From contig NZ_BOMI01000036.1 of assembly GCF_016862115.1 (NCBI RefSeq), positions 1 to 46,335 on the forward strand: a stretch of DNA of 46,335 nucleotides, given 5' to 3'. Below, in pieces: positions 32,007 to 42,319 of the stretch; position 1 is the stretch's first letter, and each line of letters starts with the position of its first letter. The notes under the pieces are model-generated. The model searched no databases, was not told where the DNA came from, and was given only the letters and a program-made list of their open reading frames with translations. Made by a program: the position numbers and the translations under genes. The DNA comes from Paractinoplanes deccanensis (GTDB lineage: Bacteria; Actinomycetota; Actinomycetes; Mycobacteriales; Micromonosporaceae).

Positions 32007-32025
32007 GACGCTTGCGGGCGGGTGC

Positions 32026-32218
32026 GCTGCCGGCACGGTTCCGGCCCGGTGTGCTCGCTGCCGGCACGATTCCGGTCGGGGATGCTCGCTGTTGGCACGG
32101 TCGCGGCCTGGGACGCTCGCTGCCGGCACGGCCCCGGCCTGGGACGCTCGCTGCCGGCACGACCCGGCCCGGGACGCTCACTGCCGGCACGACCCGGCCC
32201 GGGACGCTCACTGCCGGC
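32026..32218. repeat. 31-bp tandem repeat array, about 6.3 copies
   Basis: Units at 32026, 32057, 32088 and 32119 (31 bp each), then 32150 and 32180 (30 bp each), then a partial unit at 32210. Each starts RCTGCCGGCACG (one has GCTGTTGGCACG) and ends GGGACGCTC or a close variant. Copies 5 and 6 are nearly identical, so expansion is recent. Confidence 0.9.
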
Positions 32219-32504
32219 TGGCACGGTCGGCCGGCGCGGTCGCAGCCGGCCGGCACGGCATCTCCCGCCCGGCCGGGACGTCCCCGTTCGGCGGGATGTT
32301 CGCCGTTGCAGTAGGTGGCCCACCCGCCGCGTCGGCGCCGCCCGCGCTGTCCCGCTCGGCTAGGACTTTCTTGCTCGGCTAAGAGGCTCCGCTCGGCTGC
32401 GACGCCGCCGGTCGATCATGCCCGCGTCAACCACAGATCCCGCCCTCCCAGGGGGAGCCCCCGTTGGTCATTGTGGCGGAAATTGGGAATCTCTGCAGGG
32501 CGCC

Positions 32505-32529
32505 TGTGGACAACCACGACTGTGGAAAA
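32505..32529. promoter_or_regulatory. Two DnaA-box-like sites
   Basis: TGTGGACAA (32505-32513) is the exact reverse complement of TTGTCCACA, the preferred DnaA box of high-GC actinobacteria. TGTGGAAAA (32521-32529) is one base away, in the same orientation, 16 bp on. They stand in non-coding DNA. They could titrate DnaA; a chromosome origin is unlikely because dnaA, dnaN and rpmH are absent. Confidence 0.45.
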
Positions 32530-32637
32530 CCCGCGGCGCTCTACCGCAGAAGACACGCAGTGGTCCCAGAGCGAGCCTCTCGGCACGCCAATGCGGAGCG
32601 CCTGCCGCGCCTCAAATCCAACCGTTCAGGACGCGCC

Positions 32638-32686
32638 GCAGCAAAAGCGCTCGGGATTGGGCGCAGCAAAGCGCTCGGGATTGGGC
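32638..32686. repeat. 24/25-bp direct duplication in the intergenic interval
   Basis: Two adjacent units (32638-32662 and 32663-32686) share AGCGCTCGGGATTGGGC and differ only by one A. Looser relatives (GCAGC..AGC.C.CG) continue to about 32870 in a degenerate series. No coding frame fits it. Confidence 0.7.
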
Positions 32687-32863
32687 GAAGCGAGTGCTCC
32701 CGGCGCCTCAGAACCAACCGCGAACGACGCCCCCAGCAGAGCAATCGAGACGCCCCGCAGCGGAGCACTCGCAGCACCCCGGATCGAACTGCCCGGGTCG
32801 CCTGCGCAGCAAGGCGCTGGGCGCCACGCAGCGAAGCACCCGCGGCGCCCCCAACAGAGCGCC

Positions 32864-33445
32864 CTAGAGCAGCGCCCCCTCATCATGCAGCCAGTCGACG
32901 AAGCTTGTTGCCACCGCTGCGCCGCAGTCGAGGAGCTCGACCAGGAGGGCGTCGTGGGTGCCGGCGGCGAGGGGGACCTGGAGCTCCGCGTAGATCGGGA
33001 GCTGGCCTCGCTCGGTCGGGTCGCCCACGTAGGCCTTGCAGAAGCGGCGGGTGTGGTTCCATTCGTTGACCACGCGGTAGGCGCGGTCGGCCCAGTCCGG
33101 CGGGACCGTCGAATGCGGCCGGGCGCGCATCACGAGGATCTCGTCGTCCGGTCCCTCGAGGGTGAACAGCACCGCGTGCCGTTCCCACATCGCCAGCAGG
33201 CTGCCGCCGCCGTCGGCGAGGAACCGGATGTCGAGCAGGTCGAGCGCCTTGCCGATGCGAGCCAGCGTCACCGGCGCGACCGTCTCGGGCTCCTCGGAGG
33301 CGGCCGCGTCGACCGGAACCGGAAGCCGGCCGGGCTCTCGTTGGGCCGGGACGCCGACCCGTACGGCGCCGCGCACCGCCGAATCGTCGTCGGCCTCCAC
33401 CGGGTTATCCGCGGCCGAGCCCGGACGCCATGACCACCACGGCAT
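32864..33445 (-). CDS. YbjN-domain protein
   Basis: This 193-residue protein starts at ATG 33445 (GAGGTGC upstream). The C-terminal two thirds form the YbjN/type-III-chaperone-like domain: VTLARIGKALDLLDIRFLADGGGSLLAMWERHAVLFTLEGPDDEILVMRARP, then YRVVNEWNHTRRFCKAYVG, then IYAELQVPLAAGTHDALLVELLDCGAAVATSFVDWLHDEGAL. This is a close fit to the actinobacterial family. The first 50 residues are variable and Pro/Glu-rich. Family members are linked to stress and motility regulation in enterobacteria; the role here is unknown. Confidence 0.88.
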   Translation of the reverse strand: MPWWSWRPGSAADNPVEADDDSAVRGAVRVGVPAQREPGRLPVPVDAAASEEPETVAPVTLARIGKALDLLDIRFLADGGGSLLAMWERHAVLFTLEGPDDEILVMRARPHSTVPPDWADRAYRVVNEWNHTRRFCKAYVGDPTERGQLPIYAELQVPLAAGTHDALLVELLDCGAAVATSFVDWLHDEGALL

Positions 33446-33576
33446 CTTTGTGCACCTCACTCCCCAGCAGACCCACCGCCGGACGTAGCGAGTGGATCCG
33501 GAGGCCGACGGTACCCGTAGGTTTCGCGGAGGTCATCCCCCCAACCGGAGGGCGGGACCGGTCGTCTGATGCGCCA

Positions 33577-34236
33577 TCACCCTTTCGGGTGACCGGCTAT
33601 AGGCATAACGGTCAATTTCTTGACGGCCTGTAGCCACGCAACTCCATATGGTGCAGAAAGTCCCACCCAGCGGCCCGCTACTCGTACCCGGGTCTCCGGT
33701 CCCTCAATCTCGCTCGGGCCGAGGAAGCCCATCCGGGAGATCGCCTGAACGAGTCGCTGGGACACCTCGACCGGGCGACCGTCGGCCGGCGTCACGACGA
33801 GGGCGACGTGATCGAGGAGCGCGTCGCGGACCGCGCGCTGGCCGACCGCCCGTCCACTGAGGCCACTTGAGGTGACCTCGCGCAGGGTTCCGGCGGCCGC
33901 GGCGGCCAGCCGGCTCAGCTCGGCGCCGGACACCGACTCGACGGTCTCGCCGCCGGCCGGGGGCAGCGGCCAGCGCCACTGCTCGTCCCGCCGCGCCGGC
34001 AGCTCCTCTCCCCCGCGCGCGAGCACGTCCAGCAGCTCGCGGGCGGAGACCGTGACGTCGTCGGGCCCGTGCCCGGCCACCTCGCGGGTGACCAGCACGT
34101 CCCACGGCAGCCGCGCCCAGAGCGCCACGCGGCCGCCGGAGGTCTTCAGGCGTACGGGAGCGGCGGGGTCGAGCCGCACCAGCCGCGCGAGGAAGGCCCC
34201 GGCGTCCGGAACGCCGGCCAGCCCGTGCGAGCTCAT
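33577..34236 (-). CDS. Conserved actinobacterial hypothetical protein
   Basis: This 219-residue protein is translationally coupled to the thioesterase (ATGA at 34233-34236). No known domain is recognised. It is hydrophilic, with a central WRWPLPPAGGETVE, a helical part (AELSRLAAAAAGTLREV) and a C-terminal strand-helix part (RVRVAGRWVGLSAPYGVAWLQAVKKL). A small TCACC/GGGTGA hairpin overlaps its stop. Its place after ettA and the thioesterase suggests a shared role in translation or lipid-linked stress, but this is only genomic context. Confidence 0.7.
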   Translation of the reverse strand: MSSHGLAGVPDAGAFLARLVRLDPAAPVRLKTSGGRVALWARLPWDVLVTREVAGHGPDDVTVSARELLDVLARGGEELPARRDEQWRWPLPPAGGETVESVSGAELSRLAAAAAGTLREVTSSGLSGRAVGQRAVRDALLDHVALVVTPADGRPVEVSQRLVQAISRMGFLGPSEIEGPETRVRVAGRWVGLSAPYGVAWLQAVKKLTVMPIAGHPKG

Positions 34237-34638
34237 GATGCGACGTAGGGTCGCAGGAACTCTCGCTCGGCGTCGGTCAGCCGCCGGGGGTGGCCCTGTG
34301 CCAGGTGGTACGGCACGCAGACCGACTTGGCGCGGCTGGCGAGCACGTCGGCGTCGAACAGCTCGTACGCCACCGTGAACGACGCGGCACGCACCTCCGA
34401 GATCCACATCTCCACGCGTACGGGGTCGCCGTAGTCGACGGGGCGCAGGTAGTCGATCTCGTGGCGGGCGATGACGATGCCCTCCTCGAAGGAGCCGAGC
34501 CCGTGCTTGCGCGCGCCGACGAAGAACATGGCGACGCGCGCCTCCTCGTACAGCGTGAGGAAGCGCGCGTTGTTCACGTGCCCGTACGCGTCCATGTCGG
34601 ACCAGCGCACGGGCACGTGGTGGACGAAACGCTCGTAA

Positions 34639-34646
<8 letters not shown>
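34233..34646 (-). CDS. Acyl-CoA thioesterase, YbgC/FadM hotdog family
   Basis: This 137-residue hotdog-fold enzyme has the family opening VRWSDMDAYGHVNNARFLTLYEEAR, with catalytic Asp17 and the HVNN loop. IVIARHEIDYLRPVDYGDPVRVEMWISEV follows. It hydrolyses acyl-CoA thioesters. The start is GTG 34646, overlapping the end of ettA by 8 bp, so it is translated from the ettA mRNA. The ettA-thioesterase pair also occurs in mycobacteria (Rv2477c-Rv2475c region). Confidence 0.92.
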
Positions 34647-36315
<1,669 letters not shown>

Positions 36316-36441
36316 GGTGCGCCCTACCTCCGTGATCGTTGAGTTGCGCTGCCAGGGGGAGCGCGGAATGCCGGGGCAATCTTTCCAGGTCGCCCGCCGA
36401 CTCCCTAACTCAACCCCGGCCCGCCGTCAAGGATTCCCGGA

Positions 36442-37014
36442 TCACTCGAACTCGACCACCTTGTCGACCTGGTCCGCGCGGCCGTTGGTGAACTCGATCC
36501 GGAACTGCTTGCGGCTGATGAAGAACTTGTTGCCGTCGGTCGGCGAGGTGGCCTCGTAGGCGTCCTCGCCGGTCTCCACGACGTCGACCAGCAGCAGGCC
36601 GTTGTCGCCCTGCACCAGGGGAGCGTCCTCGCCACGGGTCTTGGCCTGGTAGAACAGCCGGTCGCCGGGGTCGGCGCAGATCCAGATGACGGTGCCGCGG
36701 TTGGTGACGTACCGGTGGACCTCGCGCAGCTGGTCGGCGAACGCGATGCCGAGCTGGCGGGCCTTGGCCAGGGTCTCCTGCGGGCACAGGTCCTCGGGCG
36801 CGACGACCGGCGCCGCCGACCCGGACTCCTGCGGCTGCTGATCCTGCTGTTGCTGCTGCTGTTGCTGTTCGCGCTGGCGGGCGTCGTCGCGGCGCTGCCG
36901 TTCGCCGAGCACGAAGCCCGTGGTCATCCCGATGATCGTGAGGAAAACGGTGGCAATCACCACAGGAAAGAAGATCGGCCGCCGTGGCGGGGAAAGATCA
37001 TCGGGAGGTGTCAC
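36442..37014 (-). CDS. Membrane protein with poly-Gln coiled segment
   Basis: This protein has about 190 residues and starts at GTG 37014. A short cytoplasmic Pro-rich N-terminus is followed by one helix ([24 protein letters not shown]). A Gln/Arg stretch with eight consecutive Gln ([15 protein letters not shown]) comes next, then an extracellular domain with two Cys ([13 protein letters not shown]...[19 protein letters not shown]) and strands to the end. It resembles uncharacterised single-pass proteins of actinomycetes. Length variation of the CAG/CAA run (about 36840-36875) may occur. It is divergent from otsA. Function is unknown. Confidence 0.75.
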   Translation of the reverse strand: MTPPDDLSPPRRPIFFPVVIATVFLTIIGMTTGFVLGERQRRDDARQREQQQQQQQQDQQPQESGSAAPVVAPEDLCPQETLAKARQLGIAFADQLREVHRYVTNRGTVIWICADPGDRLFYQAKTRGEDAPLVQGDNGLLLVDVVETGEDAYEATSPTDGNKFFISRKQFRIEFTNGRADQVDKVVEFE

Positions 37015-37139
37015 AGGCCCAGAATGGCACCCGGCCGCCACACCGGTCCACGACGGCCGTCCAGAACTGGGCACGCCCCGTGCTGCTACGCACAGTAGGC
37101 TCACAGGGGGAACAGAAACGACCCGGAGGTGCACTCAGC

Positions 37140-38564
37140 GTGGCCGAACGAAGTTCCTTCGTCGTAGTCGCCAACCGTCTGCCCGTCGATGAAGTAACCA
37201 CCCCGGACGGGGAGCGCCAGTGGCGCACGAGTCCGGGCGGTCTGGTCACCGCGCTCCATCCGGTGCTGACCGAGCACGGAGGCACGTGGATCGGGTGGGC
37301 CGGTGGCACCGGCGAAGCACCCGAGCCCTTCGAGCTGGAGGGCATCCACATCCACCCGGTGCCGCTGAGCGCCGACGAGCTGGAGCGCTACTACGAGGGC
37401 CAGTCCAACGCGACCATCTGGCCTCTCTATCACGACGCCGTCGAGACGCCGGTCTACAAGCGGCGCTGGCGCGAGACGTACAGATTGGTCAACCAGCGGT
37501 TCGCCCAGGCCGCCGCCGAGGTGGCCGACGAGGGTGCGACCGTCTGGGTGCAGGACTACCAGCTCCAGCTGGTGCCGGCGATGCTGCGCGAGCTGCGCCC
37601 CGACCTGCGGATCGGGTTCTTCCTGCACATCCCGTTCCCGCCGATCGAGCTGTTCATGCAGATGCCGTTCCGCGCCGAGGTGCTGCGCGGCCTGCTCGGC
37701 GCCGACCTGGTCGGGTTCCAGCAGCGGCTCGCCGCGCAGAACTTCGTCCGCCTGGCCCGGCACCTGCTGGGCCTGCGCTACGAGGGCCAGTCGATCCAGG
37801 TGGACGGCCGCAAGGTCAAGGCGGGCGCCTTCCCGATCAGCATCGACACCCGCGAGATGGAGCGGATGGCGGCCGACCCCAAGGTGCAGGCCCGCGCCAA
37901 GGAGATCCGGGCCGAGCTCGGCGACCCCAAGACGATCATCCTGGGCGTCGACCGGCTCGACTACACCAAGGGCATCGAGCTGCGGCTCAAGGCGTTCCGC
38001 GAGCTGCTCGCCGACGGCAAGCTCAAGGTCGGCGACGCGGTGATGGTGCAGGTGGCGACGCCGAGCCGCGAGCGGGTGGAGCACTACCAGACGCTGCGGG
38101 TCAAGGTGGAGCGCGAGGTCGGCCGCATCAACGGCGAGTTCGGCCGGGTCGGCGTGCCGGCGGTCCACTACCTGCACCAGTCGTACAGCAAGCAGGAGCT
38201 CGCCGCGATGTACGTGGCGGCGGACGTCATGATGGTGACCCCGCTGCGCGACGGCATGAACCTGGTGGCCAAGGAATACGTCGCCTGCCGGGCCGACACG
38301 GGCGGCGCGCTGGTGCTCAGCGAGTTCGCGGGGGCGGCCACCGAGCTGCGCCAGGCGTTCCTGTGCAACCCGCACGACCCGGACGGCGTCAAGGACGCGC
38401 TGCTGCGGGCGGTCGCGGCCGAGCCGGCCGAGCTGAAGAGGCGCATGCGCGTGATGCAGCGACACCTGCGTACCCACGATGTGGCGCAGTGGGCACGCAC
38501 GTTCCTCGACGCGCTGGCCGAGGCGGCCGGCGGCCGCGAGATCGACGAGCCTCAGTCGACGTAG
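37140..38564 (+). CDS. otsA: Alpha,alpha-trehalose-phosphate synthase
   Basis: This 474-residue GT20 enzyme joins UDP-glucose (or ADP/GDP-glucose) and glucose-6-phosphate to make trehalose-6-phosphate in the cytosol. Signatures: [13 protein letters not shown] near the start, [46 protein letters not shown], and [20 protein letters not shown] with [12 protein letters not shown] near the end. Start GTG 37140 follows GGAGG at 10 nt. No otsB phosphatase is next to it. Its stop overlaps the convergent VOC gene by 13 bp. It supports osmotic and desiccation tolerance. Confidence 0.96.
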   Translation: MAERSSFVVVANRLPVDEVTTPDGERQWRTSPGGLVTALHPVLTEHGGTWIGWAGGTGEAPEPFELEGIHIHPVPLSADELERYYEGQSNATIWPLYHDAVETPVYKRRWRETYRLVNQRFAQAAAEVADEGATVWVQDYQLQLVPAMLRELRPDLRIGFFLHIPFPPIELFMQMPFRAEVLRGLLGADLVGFQQRLAAQNFVRLARHLLGLRYEGQSIQVDGRKVKAGAFPISIDTREMERMAADPKVQARAKEIRAELGDPKTIILGVDRLDYTKGIELRLKAFRELLADGKLKVGDAVMVQVATPSRERVEHYQTLRVKVEREVGRINGEFGRVGVPAVHYLHQSYSKQELAAMYVAADVMMVTPLRDGMNLVAKEYVACRADTGGALVLSEFAGAATELRQAFLCNPHDPDGVKDALLRAVAAEPAELKRRMRVMQRHLRTHDVAQWARTFLDALAEAAGGREIDEPQST

Positions 38565-38929
38565 AGGCAGAAGGGGTGACCGGCCGGGTCGAGGAAGACC
38601 CGGACGTTCTCCTGCGGCTGGAAGCCGGCGAGCGTCGCACCCGCCTGCTCGGCGTGCGCGCACGCCGCTTCCAGATCGTCGACCCGGATGTCGAGGTGGG
38701 CGCTCATCTGCGGATCGCCCGGCCCGGCCGGCCAGACCGGGCGCACGTACTGCTTCTCGGTCTGGAACGACAGTCCGGCGCCGCCACCCGGCGCGCCGAG
38801 TGTCACCCACTCCGGCTCCTCCTGCGTCGCGCTCCAGCCCAGCAGCCGGTGGTAGAAGTCCGCCAGCTCCCGGGCGTCCGGCGCGTCCAGCACCATGCCC
38901 GTCAACGTCATCCGCGGCCGTCCGTCCAT
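38552..38929 (-). CDS. VOC-family (glyoxalase-like) protein
   Basis: This 125-residue protein has paired beta-alpha-beta-beta-beta modules: [27 protein letters not shown] and [48 protein letters not shown]. The final DPAGHPFCL is the vicinal-oxygen-chelate hallmark. Metal ligands are only partly conserved, so it may bind rather than act on a ligand. I chose ATG 38929; GTG 38935 adds two residues. The 3' end overlaps otsA by 13 bp (convergent). Confidence 0.88.
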   Translation of the reverse strand: MDGRPRMTLTGMVLDAPDARELADFYHRLLGWSATQEEPEWVTLGAPGGGAGLSFQTEKQYVRPVWPAGPGDPQMSAHLDIRVDDLEAACAHAEQAGATLAGFQPQENVRVFLDPAGHPFCLYVD

Positions 38930-38959
38930 AGTCACGGACCTACCCGATGGGTAACGGTT

Positions 38960-40147
38960 CTATACCCCTACGTGCACCACATCGCCGATGACAACGATGG
39001 CGGGCGGGCGGATGCCGGCCTCGGCCACGTCGGCGGCGATCGATCCCAGGGTGGAGCGCAGCGAGCGCTGGTGCGCGGTCGAGCCCTCCTGCACCACGGC
39101 GGCCGGGGTCTCGGCGGGGCGGCCCTCGGCGATCAGGCGCTCGGCGATCTTCGGCAGGTTCTTGAGCCCCATCAGCAGGACGATCGTGCCGCGCAGGCGG
39201 CCCAGCGCCGGCCAGTCGACCAGCGACTCGGGACTGTCCGGCCCGACGTGACCGGAGACCACGGTGAACTCGTGGGTCACGCCGCGGTGCGTCACCGGGA
39301 TGCCGGCCAGCGCGGGCGCCGCGATCGAGCTGGTCACGCCCGGGACGACGAGCACCGGCACGCCGGCCTCGGCGCAGGCGATGGCCTCCTCGCCGCCGCG
39401 GCCGAAGACGAACGGGTCGCCGCCCTTGAGCCGCACCACGAACTTGCCCTCGAGGGCGCGCTCGACCAGGATCCGGTTGATCTCCTCCTGGGCCTTCTGC
39501 GGCCCGTACGGGATCTTGGCCGCGTCCACGAACTCCACCTCGGGCCGCAGGTCGCCCAGAAGCATGCCGGGCACCAGGCGGTCGGCCACCACCACGTCGG
39601 CGGCGGCGAGCAGCCGGCGGCCCTTCACGGTGATCAGCTCGGGGTCGCCCGGGCCGGCGCCGACCAGGGCGACGCCCTTGTACTCGTTCGCCGCCGGCGG
39701 CGCGCTCTCCAGCGCGTGCGCGACGAGGTCCCGGACGGCCATCGCGCGCCGCCGGTCGCCGGCGTCGGTGACCGCGACCGTCACCTGGCCGTGGCGGGTG
39801 ACCGCCGGCGTCCAGGCGGTGGCCGCCTCCCGGTCGTCGGCGCGGACGCAGAAGACACGGTGCTCCTCCGCGGCCGCGCTGACCTGCTCGGCCGCGGCCG
39901 GGTCGTCGATCGCGACATGCACGAGCCAGGCGCCCTCGACGTCGCCGGGCTCGAAGCGCCGGGCCGTCCAGGTGGCCCGGCCGGCGTCGACGTGGCCGTG
40001 CAGCGCCGGGCTCAGCTCCGGCGAGACGATCTCGATCCGCGCGCCGGCCGCGATCAGCGCCGGGACGCGACGGGTGGCGACGGCGCCGCCGCCGACCATC
40101 AGCACCCGGCGGCCGTCCAGCTTGAGACCCAAGGGGTAGATGCTCAC
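38960..40147 (-). CDS. cobA: Uroporphyrinogen-III methyltransferase fused to precorrin-2 dehydrogenase
   Basis: This 395-residue fusion belongs to the CysG type. The N-terminal NAD-binding part (LKLDGRRVLMVGGGAVATRRVPALIAAGA) oxidises precorrin-2 and can insert iron. The C-terminal SUMT part has VALVGAGPGDPELITVKGRRLL, VVRLKGGDPFVFGRGGEE and GVTSSIAAPALAGIPVTHRG. It methylates uroporphyrinogen III at C2 and C7 for the siroheme and cobalamin branches. GTG 40147 overlaps the cobT stop (GTGA). It is the last gene of the cobC-cobT-cobA operon. It is shorter than enterobacterial CysG (about 457), as usual for actinobacteria. Confidence 0.94.
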   Translation of the reverse strand: MSIYPLGLKLDGRRVLMVGGGAVATRRVPALIAAGARIEIVSPELSPALHGHVDAGRATWTARRFEPGDVEGAWLVHVAIDDPAAAEQVSAAAEEHRVFCVRADDREAATAWTPAVTRHGQVTVAVTDAGDRRRAMAVRDLVAHALESAPPAANEYKGVALVGAGPGDPELITVKGRRLLAAADVVVADRLVPGMLLGDLRPEVEFVDAAKIPYGPQKAQEEINRILVERALEGKFVVRLKGGDPFVFGRGGEEAIACAEAGVPVLVVPGVTSSIAAPALAGIPVTHRGVTHEFTVVSGHVGPDSPESLVDWPALGRLRGTIVLLMGLKNLPKIAERLIAEGRPAETPAAVVQEGSTAHQRSLRSTLGSIAADVAEAGIRPPAIVVIGDVVHVGV

Positions 40148-41202
40148 TTCTCGGACACTCCCGCGGAGTCGAACGTGGCGACCTCGTGCAGCACCCGCAC
40201 GGCGGCCGAGACGACCGGCAGGGCGAGCACCGCGCCGCTGCCCTCGCCCAGGCGCATGCCCAGGTCGAGCAGCGGCTCCAGGCCCAGGTGGGCCAGGGCG
40301 ACCGTGGCGCCGGGCTCGGCCGAGCGGTGCCCGGCGACCATCGCGGCGACCGAGTCGGGCGCGAACGCGGCGGCGGCGAGCGCGGCCGAGGCGGCGATCA
40401 CGCCGTCGACGATCACCGGGACGCGGCGGGCGGCGGCGCCGAGGATGAAGCCGGCGAGGGCCGCGTGCTCCAGCCCGCCGACCGCGGCGAGCACGCCGAG
40501 CGGGTCGGTCCGGTCGGGGCGGTGCAGCGCCAGCGCACGGCGTACCACCTCGACCTTGTGATCGAGGGTGGCGTCGTCGATGCCGGTGCCCCGGCCGGTC
40601 ACCTCGGCGGGGTCCAGGCCGGTGAAGACGGAGACGAGGGCGGCGGCGGGAGTCGTGTTGGCGATGCCCATGTCGCCGGTGAGCAGGCACTTGGCGCCGT
40701 TGTCGGCGAGCGCGCCGGCAACGCCGATGCCGACCTCGACCGCGGCCCGGGCCTCCTCGTGGGTCAGCGCCGGCTCGACGGCCATGTCCCGGGTGCCGCG
40801 GCGCACGTTCGCGTCGAGCAGGGTGGCGCCGCCGTGCAGCGGGATGGCCACGCCGACGTCGACCACCATGACGTCGGCGCCGGCCTGCCGGGCGAACGCG
40901 TTGACGACCGCGCCGCCGGCCACGAAGTTGGCGACCATCTGGGCGGTGACCTCCTGGGGCCACGGGGTGACGCCCTCGGCGTGCACGCCGTGGTCGCCGG
41001 CGAAGACCGCGACGGTGGCCGGGAACGGCATCGGCGGCGGGCACGCACCGGCCAGCCCGGCGAGCCGTACGGAGAGCTCCTCCAGCGCACCCAGCGAGCC
41101 GGCGGGCTTGGTCAGCCGGGCCTGATGCTCGCGAGCGGCGGCCATCGCCTGCTCGTCGGCGGGGCGGACGGCCGCGACGGTGTCCTCCAGCGATGCGGTC
41201 AC
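40144..41202 (-). CDS. cobT: Nicotinate-nucleotide-dimethylbenzimidazole phosphoribosyltransferase
   Basis: CobT makes alpha-ribazole phosphate for the lower ligand of cobalamin. The 352 residues match the family. KPAGSLGALEELSVRLAG near the start, VAVFAGDHGVHAEGVTPWPQEVT, GDMGIANTTPAAALVSVFTG and the C-terminal HLGLEPLLDLGMRLGEGSGAVLALPVV (catalytic Glu in GEGSG) are all present. Start GTG 41202 overlaps the cobC stop; the stop overlaps cobA. All three genes are thus coupled. Confidence 0.96.
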   Translation of the reverse strand: MTASLEDTVAAVRPADEQAMAAAREHQARLTKPAGSLGALEELSVRLAGLAGACPPPMPFPATVAVFAGDHGVHAEGVTPWPQEVTAQMVANFVAGGAVVNAFARQAGADVMVVDVGVAIPLHGGATLLDANVRRGTRDMAVEPALTHEEARAAVEVGIGVAGALADNGAKCLLTGDMGIANTTPAAALVSVFTGLDPAEVTGRGTGIDDATLDHKVEVVRRALALHRPDRTDPLGVLAAVGGLEHAALAGFILGAAARRVPVIVDGVIAASAALAAAAFAPDSVAAMVAGHRSAEPGATVALAHLGLEPLLDLGMRLGEGSGAVLALPVVSAAVRVLHEVATFDSAGVSEK

Positions 41203-42254
41203 GCTTGCTGCTCCTCGATCACGGTGGTCAGGGTCGCCACGAAGGCGTCTGTGGTGGCAGTGTCGCGCACGGCCACGCGCAGCCAGTCGGCGCCCAGACC
41301 CGGGAAGGTGTCGCCCCGGCGTACGGCATATCCACGTTCCCGCAGCTCCAGCCTGAGTTTGTCGGCCCCTTGACTGCGTACGCTAACGAAGGCACTGGCC
41401 GGAGCCCCAGCGACCGTGAGCTTCGGCACTTGCGCGAGGCGGCGCAGCAGGTGGGCCCGGTCCGCCGCCAGGCGACGGGCGATCTCCCGTTCGGCGGCGA
41501 CCGCGGTGGGCGACGCGCAAGCGACAGCGGCGGCGAGCGCGGGCGTCGAGACCGCCCAGAGCGGCTGGGCCAGGGCCAGCCGGCGCAGCAGATCGGCCGG
41601 CCCGAGCAGGTAGCCGATCCGCAGGCCGGCCAGGCCCCAGGTCTTGGTGAGGCTGCGCAGCACGACCAGCCCCGGCAGGTCGCGGCGGGACGCGAGCGAC
41701 TCGGGCTCCCCCTCGACGCCGTCACGGAACGTCGTGTCGGAGAACGCCTCGTCGACCACCAGCACCCGGCCCGGGCGGGCCAGCTTCGCGATCTCGGCGG
41801 CCGGGTGGAGCACCGACGTGGGGTTGGTGGGGTTGCCCACGAAGACCAGGTCGGCATCCTCCGGGACGAGGCGCGCGTCGAGCCGGAAGCCGTCCTCCTC
41901 GCGCAGCAGCACCCGGTCGACCTGGTGGCCCGCGTGGCGCAGGGCCGCCTCGGGCTCGGTGAACTGAGGGTGGACCACGACCGGGTGATTCGCGCCGCGC
42001 AGCGCCTGGGCGAGCAGCACGAAGCCCTGGGCCGCGCCGGCGGTCAGCAGGACCTCTCCGGGATCACGGCCGTGCCTGCCGGCCACGGCCGTCGTGGCCT
42101 CGCGATCATCGGGGTACGCCGTGAGCGCCGCCAGCGAGCTCACGATCGGCTCCGACAGCCAGCGGGGCATGGGCTCGTGCCGGACATTGACCGCCAGATC
42201 GACCAGACCCGCGGCAACCTCCGTGTCGCCGTGGTGGCCGAGGTCGTACGTCAT
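41199..42254 (-). CDS. cobC: Rv2231c-type PLP aminotransferase, CobC/CobD-like
   Basis: This 351-residue class I/II PLP enzyme has SLTKTWGLAGLRIGYLLG (Lys binds PLP), VFVGNPTNPTSVL and VLVVDEAFSDTTF. Position at the head of a cobT-cobA operon and the histidinol-phosphate-like layout match Rv2231c CobC. It is annotated as L-threonine-O-3-phosphate decarboxylase/aminotransferase supplying the aminopropanol linker of cobalamin, but the exact activity is inferred. Start ATG 42254. The 65-bp region before the PBP gene is too short for a cobalamin riboswitch and none is visible. Confidence 0.88.
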   Translation of the reverse strand: MTYDLGHHGDTEVAAGLVDLAVNVRHEPMPRWLSEPIVSSLAALTAYPDDREATTAVAGRHGRDPGEVLLTAGAAQGFVLLAQALRGANHPVVVHPQFTEPEAALRHAGHQVDRVLLREEDGFRLDARLVPEDADLVFVGNPTNPTSVLHPAAEIAKLARPGRVLVVDEAFSDTTFRDGVEGEPESLASRRDLPGLVVLRSLTKTWGLAGLRIGYLLGPADLLRRLALAQPLWAVSTPALAAAVACASPTAVAAEREIARRLAADRAHLLRRLAQVPKLTVAGAPASAFVSVRSQGADKLRLELRERGYAVRRGDTFPGLGADWLRVAVRDTATTDAFVATLTTVIEEQQA

Positions 42255-42319
42255 GGCACCAGAATGCCGGACCGTGATACGCACGTTACTTCGGCTGTTT
42301 GGTGAGCAAATAAGAGGTT

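Larger units (their letters stand above)
32007..32863. other. 857-bp gene-free, repeat-rich interval
   Basis: No frame here shows coding bias. It holds a 31-bp tandem array (32026-32218) and a second copy of a 16-bp piece from the end of the preceding gene (31994-32009 equals 32351-32366, both containing CTCGGCTAGGAC). Two DnaA-box-like sites (32505-32529), a 24/25-bp duplication (32638-32686) and a degenerate run of CGCAGCRAAGCRC-like motifs up to about 32870 complete it. Confidence 0.75.

Noticed and set aside
32026..32218. CRISPR array
   Set aside because: Units of 30-31 bp are contiguous with no spacers and no cas genes are nearby; this is a simple tandem repeat.
32003..32323. ORFs with RAGSERPGPG-type repeats in both strands over the tandem array
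   Set aside because: All frames stay open because the repeat is GC-rich; no start with a ribosome site and no coding bias in any one frame.
32505..32529. Chromosome origin of replication
   Set aside because: Only two DnaA-like boxes; dnaA, dnaN, rpmH, gyrB and an AT-rich unwinding element are absent.
32626..32886. Leftward 86-codon ORF with repeated NPERF
   Set aside because: It is generated by the 24/25-bp DNA duplication, overlaps the YbjN gene end and lacks a ribosome site.
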